Source: Actinomycetota bacterium
Lineage (GTDB): Bacteria; Actinomycetota; Actinomycetes; Nanopelagicales; Nanopelagicaceae
Length of the DNA: 20,537 nucleotides
Assembly: GCA_947459935.1 (NCBI GenBank)
Contig: CANHFN010000004.1
Span: forward strand, 1 to 20,537
Direction of reading: 5' to 3'
In this document: in pieces, positions 14,724 through 20,537 of the stretch
Layout of the letters: the number at the start of each line of letters is the position of its first letter
Numbering within the stretch: position 1 is the stretch's first letter
Translations under genes and position numbers: made by a program
Notes under the pieces: model-generated
Databases searched by the model: none
What the model was told of the DNA's origin: nothing
What the model saw: only the letters and a program-made list of their open reading frames with translations

Positions 14724-14726
<3 letters not shown>
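14034..14726 (+). CDS. pdxH: Pyridoxamine/pyridoxine 5'-phosphate oxidase
   Basis: 230 residues, an FMN enzyme that oxidises PNP or PMP to pyridoxal 5'-phosphate using oxygen. Family motifs run in order: NPFEAFAMWLKQA (38-50), RTVLLKDISEGGFTFFTNYDSRKAHAI (FMN binding, 76-102), ERQISISGIAEKIS (118-131), YFATRPWGSQIGAWASQQS (138-156), [20 protein letters not shown] (185-204) and the substrate-binding RLHDRLRYER (207-216). I chose the ATG at 14034 because GAGGTG precedes it by 5 nt; the ATG at 14061 is a possible alternative and would still leave all domains. It is divergent from malE and lies 9 bp upstream of serC. SerC needs PLP, so the neighbourhood makes sense. Confidence 0.93.
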
Positions 14727-15853
<1,127 letters not shown>

Positions 15854-15854
<1 letters not shown>

Positions 15855-17011
15855 TGCCCAAAAGTTTTCAGCGCGACCGCTTCTTTTGGGTCGTAGCAGT
15901 TCAGACTGCAATAGTTAACTTCTATCTCGGCGGCTTTGGCCCAGCGCAATCATTATTACGGGCAGATCAAGGCACTTCTTTAACTATCGCTGGCCTACAC
16001 GGAACCGCAATGGGAGTTGCATCAATTGCTGCCGGTTGGGCTAACCCTCGTATTGCTCATCGCTTCGGTCGCTCGAAAGCAAGTTGGATTGGACTTGCCA
16101 TATTTGTTCTGGGTTTAACGCTGTTTGTAGTTTCTCCCCCTGTCTATATAACTATTCCGGCAACTTTAATTACAGGTTTTGGTGTTTCAGTTGTAATCAA
16201 TACGATGCTGACAAAGATGTCATCCCACTATGGAAAATCTGCTGAAGTTGCGATCCCGCAAGCAAATGGAATCGCCTCTGTTGGATTTGTCACAGGCACC
16301 GCGTTGATTGGAACAATTGCAATTGCATATCCTCAGTTATGGCGATTGGGTTTGCTTCTTGCACTACCTGTTGCGTTGATACTATTTTTTACCGGTCGCG
16401 AAAAAGATGAAGATGATCATGTTCCGGATGAAGAGGGACCGCAAAGCGGAAAACTCTCACGCAACTTTTGGATTGCATGGTTAGGTTTTGTTGCTTGCAT
16501 TTCAAGTGAATTTGCCACTTCATTCTGGGCTGCTGCATTATTGAAAGAGCGTGTTGGATCAACAGCAGCGATCTCGACTGTGGCAATTGTCGCACTTGGT
16601 ACTGGTATGGGAATTGGCCGTTGGTATGGTGGTTTACTTCTAAAGAACTTTAAGTTAGATACTCAACTTCTTACAGTTATCGCAATGCAGTTCTTTGGCT
16701 TCTTAGGATTCTGGCTCTCACACAACATGGTTATTTCCCTTGCATGTTTACTTGTAGTTGGCTTAGGCATCTCAATGCAGTTCGCATTGTCTTCTATTCG
16801 TTTGATTGGTTTAAGTGATGGGAGGCCTGATTTAGCTATTGGTCGTGCCTCGTTGGCTGCTGGAACTGCCATCGCTGGAGCACCATTTTTACTCGGCATT
16901 TTGGGCGACCGATATGGCATTTCACGTGCCTACATCATGGTTTTTGTCTTAATTGCTATAGCTTTTGTAATTGTGAAAATCATTCCCTCAAAGGTGCATG
17001 AGGCTGCGTAA
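15854..17011 (+). CDS. Major facilitator superfamily transporter
   Basis: 385 residues, about 12 membrane segments in two halves, joined by a charged cytoplasmic loop (EKDEDDHVPDEEG) near residue 195. The loop after helix 2 reads NPRIAHRFGRSKA, a degenerate form of MFS motif A. The start is placed at the ATG of 15854, which overlaps the serC stop as TAATG; an upstream in-frame ATG at 15824 lies wholly inside serC and would add ten residues that do not look like part of the protein. The substrate is unknown. An efflux role or a link to serine metabolism would be guesswork. Its own stop overlaps the ATG of the 26-codon ORF, again TAATG. Confidence 0.88.
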
Positions 17012-17091
17012 TGAGCTACAAAGTTCGACGTCTGATTACGCTGATTGCACTTATTGGAATACTTATTGTTATTGCAATTAACGGTCTTTAA
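17011..17091 (+). CDS. Predicted 26-residue single-pass membrane peptide
   Basis: A short ORF starting at the TAATG overlap with the MFS stop. The product begins MSYKVRR (net positive), continues with an uninterrupted hydrophobic run of about 17 residues rich in Ile and Leu (LITLIALIGILIVIAI) and ends NGL. This is the layout of a small single-span protein with its N-terminus inside. The start overlap repeats the serC-MFS coupling, which favours real translation. The last 14 bp overlap the 3' end of the convergent MFS gene. I know no family for it. It might be an MFS partner or a chance ORF. Confidence 0.5.
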   Translation: MSYKVRRLITLIALIGILIVIAINGL

Positions 17092-18337
17092 GAACAGCAG
17101 CAACTGAAATATCTGCTGGTAATGCAACTCGGTTCTTGTATTTGAACCAAATGTATAGAGATGCTGCCAGAGATATTCCACCGCAGGCGGCAATTGTTGG
17201 ACGGATGCCAATAAGTTCAGTTGCAGAGCCAATCAAGGGCGATCCAAATGGTGTGCCACCCATAAAGATTAAAAGATAAAGTCCCATTACTCGTCCACGA
17301 ATTGCAGGATCAGTACTTGTTTGAACTATTGAGTTGGCTGATACCAAAGTGGTTAATGCAGTAACTCCGCATATGGGTAACCAAACAACGTAAGAAATAT
17401 AGTTTGGAAGGATTGAAAGCACCATTATCGAGGTCGAGAAAGCTATCCCGCCACGAATTACGAATTTGGTGTTTCTAAATCGTTCAAGACGTGCAGAACC
17501 AATCGCACCTGTCAGTGAACCAATTGCAATGAATGTTCCCATTAATCCAAAACTTGCTGGTCCTAAATTAAACTCTTGGGTTGCCATCAAAGCATTAAAG
17601 ATTTGGAAATTCAGGCCAAAGGTTGCCAAGAAGAAAACCATCAACATCACAACGTAAATATCAGGACGAGCCTTTGCATAAGCAAGTCCTTCACGGATAT
17701 TGCCATCAGATTTTGCTCGATCTTGATGGAAGAAAGCTTTTTCATTGAGGTTTAAGAGCGCGCCAATTACGAAAAAGTATGAAAGTCCATTCACAATAAA
17801 GGAAGGACCAGTTCCAAAGGCTGCAATTAAGCCTCCAGATATGGCCGGACCAACTAAGCGACCTGCGTTGAAATTTGCTGAATTGAGGGAGACGGCGTTT
17901 GGAAGATCGGTTTGACCAACTACTTCTGTTGTAAAGGATTGTCGCACTGGGGCATCAATTGCTGTTGAAATCCCCAGAATGGCGGCGAGCACAAAGACAT
18001 GCCACAGCTGAATATGTTCAGTGATTACTAGTGCGCCTAAGCCAAGGGATGCGGCACCACCAGCAATGTTGGTCATGATTAAAACTTTACGTTTATTAAA
18101 TCTGTCGGCTAATTTTCCGCCGTGTAATGAAAAGAATAAAACTGGGGCAAATTGAACTGCGGTTACTAAACCTAAGTATGTTCCGTTGTTGTTTGTTAAC
18201 TCTAATACGAGCCAATCCTGAGCAATCCGTTGGGCCCAGCTACCAATGTTTGAAACAGCGTTGGCAGGAAAAAGAATTCGGTAATTACGGTGGCGAAATG
18301 AACGCCAATTACCATCCTCTTTAACCTTAAATCCCAT
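17078..18337 (-). CDS. MFS exporter, EntS-like (MFS_3/DHA3 type)
   Basis: 419 residues, about 12 membrane segments. The N-terminal WRSFRHRNYRILFPANAVSNIGSWAQRIAQDWLVLELT and LSANS/RGRVMGLYLLIFMGGTPFGSPLIGS segments are typical of the EntS-like exporter group (PF05977-type). Motif A is intact as GGKLADRFNKRKVL, and DAPVRQSF is conserved after helix 4. A drug, siderophore or metabolite efflux role is usual for the family; nothing nearby points to a siderophore. The ATG is preceded by GGAAGAAG, so it uses a normal ribosome binding site. That site lies entirely within the 12 bp separating it from the divergent DUF2530 gene. Confidence 0.9.
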   Translation of the reverse strand: MGFKVKEDGNWRSFRHRNYRILFPANAVSNIGSWAQRIAQDWLVLELTNNNGTYLGLVTAVQFAPVLFFSLHGGKLADRFNKRKVLIMTNIAGGAASLGLGALVITEHIQLWHVFVLAAILGISTAIDAPVRQSFTTEVVGQTDLPNAVSLNSANFNAGRLVGPAISGGLIAAFGTGPSFIVNGLSYFFVIGALLNLNEKAFFHQDRAKSDGNIREGLAYAKARPDIYVVMLMVFFLATFGLNFQIFNALMATQEFNLGPASFGLMGTFIAIGSLTGAIGSARLERFRNTKFVIRGGIAFSTSIMVLSILPNYISYVVWLPICGVTALTTLVSANSIVQTSTDPAIRGRVMGLYLLIFMGGTPFGSPLIGSATELIGIRPTIAACGGISLAASLYIWFKYKNRVALPADISVAAVLKDR

Positions 18338-18343
18338 TACTCT
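18338..18343 (+). promoter_or_regulatory. Candidate leaderless -10 element of the DUF2530 gene
   Basis: TACTCT fits TANNNT and ends 6 nt before the ATG at 18350. On the other strand the same 12 bp carry the GGAAGAAG ribosome binding site of the MFS exporter gene, so the two signals are superimposed. Confidence 0.45.
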
Positions 18344-18349
18344 TCTTCC

Positions 18350-18538
18350 ATGACTACTCGACTGCGCAATGCCTTAACTCTAGTGGCAATTGGTACTACC
18401 TGCTGGGTGGTTGCCGGTGTGATTGCTCTTGCTGTTAACGCAGATGCCAAAGTTATTTGGACATGTGTCAGCGGTACAGCACTTGGCTTAATTGGTGTTC
18501 GTTACACAATTCGTCGCGAACGACGAAGTGGGATATAA
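18350..18538 (+). CDS. DUF2530 family small membrane protein
   Basis: 62 residues with two hydrophobic segments (about 8-28 and 35-51) separated by a short NADAKV turn, and a basic tail (TIRRERRSGI). The second helix, IWTCVSGTALGLIGVRYTIRRE, matches my memory of the DUF2530 signature (WTCxxG.xLGLxGxxY.RRR), a family found almost only in actinobacteria near MFS, CspB-like and DUF3027 genes, as here. Function is unknown. There is no Shine-Dalgarno sequence and translation is probably leaderless. It is convergent with the CspB-like gene, with an 8-bp gap and no terminator. Confidence 0.8.
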   Translation: MTTRLRNALTLVAIGTTCWVVAGVIALAVNADAKVIWTCVSGTALGLIGVRYTIRRERRSGI

Positions 18539-18546
18539 ATAAAGCT

Positions 18547-18930
18547 TTAAGCACCCAGTGCTGTTGCAATACCGCGCAGCACTCTTCCAAGGCGATCAGC
18601 TTCTTGTGCATTTGGATGACGTCCATGGCGCAAACCATTTCCGACCTTATCTAGCATCTTGATTGTGTCTTCAATCATCGCTGCAAGATCATCACTATTA
18701 ACACGTGAGTTTTCAACTAAAGATGGTGGTGCATCAATAATATGCACAGATAATGCTTGTGGGCCTTTGCGGCTGTCAGCAATAGAAAACTCCAGCTTTG
18801 TTCCAGGCTTAACTGTTGCAACACCTTCTGGAAGAGAAGTGGCAGCTAGATAAACATCTTCGCCTTCATCATTTGCAATGAAGCCAAATCCTTTTTCTAG
18901 TGAGAACCATTTAACGCGTCCTGTAGGCAT
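18547..18930 (-). CDS. CspB-type cold-shock domain protein with C-terminal extension
   Basis: 127 residues. An N-terminal cold-shock OB fold (about 1-65) begins GRVKWFSLEKGFGFI with RNP1 as KGFGFI (13-18). RNP2 reads DVYLAA instead of the usual DVFVH, losing the nucleic-acid-stacking His. About 60 more residues follow, with DLAAMIEDTIKMLDKV and a basic, helical end (RHGRHPNAQEADRLGRVL). This two-part layout agrees, from memory, with M. tuberculosis CspB (Rv0871) rather than the ~67-residue CspA type. It should bind RNA or single-stranded DNA. The start has an AAGGAG ribosome binding site 6-7 nt upstream. It lies 64 bp downstream of the DUF3027 gene and may be cotranscribed with it. Confidence 0.9.
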   Translation of the reverse strand: MPTGRVKWFSLEKGFGFIANDEGEDVYLAATSLPEGVATVKPGTKLEFSIADSRKGPQALSVHIIDAPPSLVENSRVNSDDLAAMIEDTIKMLDKVGNGLRHGRHPNAQEADRLGRVLRGIATALGA

Positions 18931-18994
18931 GGGGGGCTCCTTGCTAGTTTTCTTTACTGGTATTAATCGATATCGCGGGTGCGATAGCAGGTGC

Positions 18995-19744
18995 TTAGTT
19001 TAACACTGGCTCCGTGAAGGTCGCTTCCGAATGTGCTCCGCAGCCATGATCCACGCTCACTACGCGTGCATCGTCAGGTGAAATCGCGTTTGCGCACACG
19101 CCAAATGTTGATCGTAATGAACCTGCAATAGGAATAAAGAATCCGCAGCTATGGCATGGCTTTGGAGCTGACTGGGCAACAGGAGCGTTCGGCCCACGTT
19201 CTCCGTCATACCAGCGCTTTGCTGCTTGGTCACGACCTTCAATAGACATCACACGCGCACGACCTAAACCAAGTTCGATTGCCATTGCAGTATCTAAATC
19301 TTCATCCTGGGGCAATGCTTGTGCACCTGCAACTAAACGAGTGTCATCAAGTGAACTTGGAACAATGTCACCGACTCCAACATCGCCAGGCAAAATTCTG
19401 TCCCGATATGGAATCCAATCTGGTGCACGTAGTGCGTCAGGTCCCGGTAGTACTACAACATCGCAAATAGTTGGTTGCGCATCTGCATCCACTTTTGCAA
19501 TCGTTATACACCAGCGCCAGCCTTTATATCCTGCAAGCTTTGCTTCAAACAAATATGTTGCAACACGATTGTCATCATCAAAATCAACTGAAACAAAACC
19601 AGCAACTTGATCGCGTTGTTCTGCAACTTCAAGTGCGGCATTGCGGGCAAGATCTTTGGCATCAAAAGCAACAGCCGTGCTTGTTGATTCCTTCTCCTGT
19701 GCAGGAGCTTTCTCCTTTTTGGAGATGAGAGATTTCTTTGCCAT
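18995..19744 (-). CDS. DUF3027 family protein
   Basis: 249 residues, function unknown, a family conserved in actinobacteria. A low-complexity charged N-terminus (1-25) leads into GYKGWRWCITIAKVD, VVLPGPDALRAPDWIPYRDRI and a GDIVPSSLDDTRLV segment. The conserved tail, RWYDGERGPNAPVAQSAPKPCHSCGFFIP...GVCANAISPDDARVVSVDHGCGAHSE, places Cys197, Cys200, Cys217 and Cys235 with His233 and His238 as a likely metal (zinc) site. A soluble cytoplasmic protein is predicted. Its neighbours (CspB-like, DUF2530, MFS, serC) are the usual actinobacterial context. The ATG has no Shine-Dalgarno sequence but does have a TANNNT hexamer 6 nt upstream. Confidence 0.9.
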   Translation of the reverse strand: MAKKSLISKKEKAPAQEKESTSTAVAFDAKDLARNAALEVAEQRDQVAGFVSVDFDDDNRVATYLFEAKLAGYKGWRWCITIAKVDADAQPTICDVVVLPGPDALRAPDWIPYRDRILPGDVGVGDIVPSSLDDTRLVAGAQALPQDEDLDTAMAIELGLGRARVMSIEGRDQAAKRWYDGERGPNAPVAQSAPKPCHSCGFFIPIAGSLRSTFGVCANAISPDDARVVSVDHGCGAHSEATFTEPVLN

Positions 19745-19750
19745 GGTCTA

Positions 19751-19756
19751 AGGGTA
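19751..19756 (-). promoter_or_regulatory. Candidate leaderless -10 element of the DUF3027 gene
   Basis: Read on the minus strand, TACCCT fits TANNNT and ends 6 nt before the ATG. It lies between that ATG and the hairpin that follows groEL, so the gene probably has its own promoter. Confidence 0.45.
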
Positions 19757-19762
19757 AAGCAG

Positions 19763-19795
19763 AACGCCGCCCTCGCGTTAATCGAGGACGGCGTT
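19763..19795 (-). terminator. groEL: Hairpin terminator or 3'-end structure of groEL
   Basis: AACGCCG-C-CCTCG pairs with CGAGG-A-CGGCGTT around a 7-nt loop, 18 nt past the groEL stop. The odd position is a C-A mismatch in plus-strand RNA but a U-G wobble in minus-strand RNA, so the 13-bp stem is suited to the groEL transcript. The following CTGCTTTA is a poor T-run, so termination may be partial. Confidence 0.65.
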
Positions 19796-19813
19796 ATGCG
19801 TAATTAGAGGGAC

Positions 19814-20537
19814 TTAGAAGTCCATATCTCCGCCGCCTTGTGGGGCAGCAGCAGCCTTTTCAGGCTTATCTGCAATAACTGCTTCTGTTGTAATAAACAG
19901 AGCAGCAATTGATGCAGCATTTTGAAGTGCAGAGCGTGTCACCTTAGCTGGATCAATGATTCCAGACTTGATCATGTCTACATATTCTCCAGTTGCAGCG
20001 TTTAGGCCTTGTCCTGCTGGAAGATGGCGAACCTTTTCTACAACTACTCCGCCTTCAAGTCCTGCATTAATTGCGATCTGCTTGATTGGAGCTTCGATTG
20101 CATATTCAACAATCTTTGCACCAGTTGCTTCATCGCCAGTTAAATCTGTTAGACGCTTGAACACTGCAGCACCTGCCTGTAGAAGTGCAACGCCACCACC
20201 GGCAACGATTCCTTCTTCTACTGCAGCCTTTGCATTGCGAACTGCATCTTCAATGCGGTGCTTGCGCTCTTTGAGTTCTACCTCAGTTGCAGCACCAGCC
20301 TTGATTACAGCTACGCCGCCAGCAAGCTTTGCAAGACGCTCCTGCAATTTTTCGCGGTCGTAATCAGAGGCAGAGTTTTCAATCTCTGTGCGAATTTGCT
20401 GAACGCGACCCTTAATTTGAGCCTCATCGCCAGCGCCTTCAACGATTGTTGTCTCATCCTTGCTAATAACAACCTTGCGAGCGCGACCCAATAGTTCAAG
20501 TCCTGCTTGATCTAGCTTGAGACCAACTTCTTCAGAG
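19814..20537 (-). CDS. groEL: 60-kDa chaperonin GroEL, C-terminal part
   Basis: About 241 codons of the 3' end are visible; the 5' end lies beyond the window, so this is a window edge and not a broken gene. From the edge it reads [35 protein letters not shown], then [41 protein letters not shown] and [14 protein letters not shown], the intermediate and equatorial segments of GroEL with the nucleotide-contacting GGG. The tail ends [10 protein letters not shown], a Gly/Met type as in actinobacterial GroEL2, not the His-rich tail of GroEL1. It forms the ATP-driven folding chamber with GroES. An internal ATG-like start at 20491 is not the gene start. Confidence 0.97.
   Translation of the reverse strand, partial: SEEVGLKLDQAGLELLGRARKVVISKDETTIVEGAGDEAQIKGRVQQIRTEIENSASDYDREKLQERLAKLAGGVAVIKAGAATEVELKERKHRIEDAVRNAKAAVEEGIVAGGGVALLQAGAAVFKRLTDLTGDEATGAKIVEYAIEAPIKQIAINAGLEGGVVVEKVRHLPAGQGLNAATGEYVDMIKSGIIDPAKVTRSALQNAASIAALFITTEAVIADKPEKAAAAPQGGGDMDF

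Noticed and set aside
18540..18549. TAAAGCTTTA palindrome between the DUF2530 and CspB-like genes
   Set aside because: Too short and too AT-rich to claim as a terminator or operator.
18971..18986. Hairpin TATCGC/GCGATA between the DUF3027 and CspB-like genes
   Set aside because: Only 6 bp, no T-run, and no sign that it is more than chance; not called as a terminator.
19956..20363. 135-codon plus-strand ORF opposite groEL
   Set aside because: Complement of a highly conserved groEL segment; composition (Ser/Ala/Pro) reflects antisense codons.
20311..20499. Alternative minus-strand ORFs near the right edge
   Set aside because: groEL continues in frame to the window edge, so starts at 20491 or 20499 are internal or out of frame.

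Overview
The window reads as an ordinary, gene-dense stretch of a small, AT-leaning actinobacterial chromosome. Three things point to Actinobacteria. There is a group of actinobacterial families near the right end (serC, an MFS gene, a DUF2530 protein, a 127-residue CspB-type cold-shock protein, a DUF3027 protein). The groEL product ends in GGDMDF. Several genes have a TANNNT hexamer exactly 6 nt before the start codon, as expected for leaderless transcripts. Low GC, very short intergenic gaps, overlapping genes and a photolyase suggest a streamlined, sunlit-water lineage such as the freshwater acI/Nanopelagicales group. That placement is inference, with no database support here.

Layout. 1-1956: the 3' part of a saccharopine-dehydrogenase-family gene, directly followed by an SDR oxidoreductase. 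1957-2748: an interleaved inverted repeat, a secreted Ala/Lys-rich protein of unknown role and a strong terminator. 2804-6340: a membrane-bound GGDEF protein (+), a photolyase (-) that overlaps it tail to tail, and an alpha/beta-hydrolase esterase (+) divergent from the photolyase across only 14 bp. 6295-13837 (-): an alpha-glucan operon transcribed malE, malF, malG, secreted GH13 amylase, cytoplasmic GH13 amylase. 14034-17091 (+): pdxH, serC, an MFS gene and a 26-codon membrane ORF. 17078-18337 (-): an EntS-like MFS exporter, divergent from the DUF2530 gene (18350-18538, +). 18547-20537 (-): the CspB-like gene, the DUF3027 gene and the 3' part of groEL.

How it works together. The secreted amylase should cut alpha-glucans outside the cell. 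MalE binds the maltodextrins, MalFG import them, and the cytoplasmic GH13 enzyme cuts them further. No transport ATPase and no LacI-type regulator are encoded here, so both would have to come from elsewhere in the genome. Four TTGCA-core boxes lie between malE and pdxH, two in each orientation, and are candidate operators. pdxH and serC are linked by PLP: PdxH makes the cofactor that SerC uses.

I found no phage, insertion sequence, CRISPR array, tRNA, rRNA or obvious defence system. The points most worth checking are regulatory or architectural: the TTGCA boxes, the hairpins between malE and malF, the shared 12-bp and 14-bp divergent start regions, the interleaved repeat at 1960-1995, and the unannotated 26-codon ORF.
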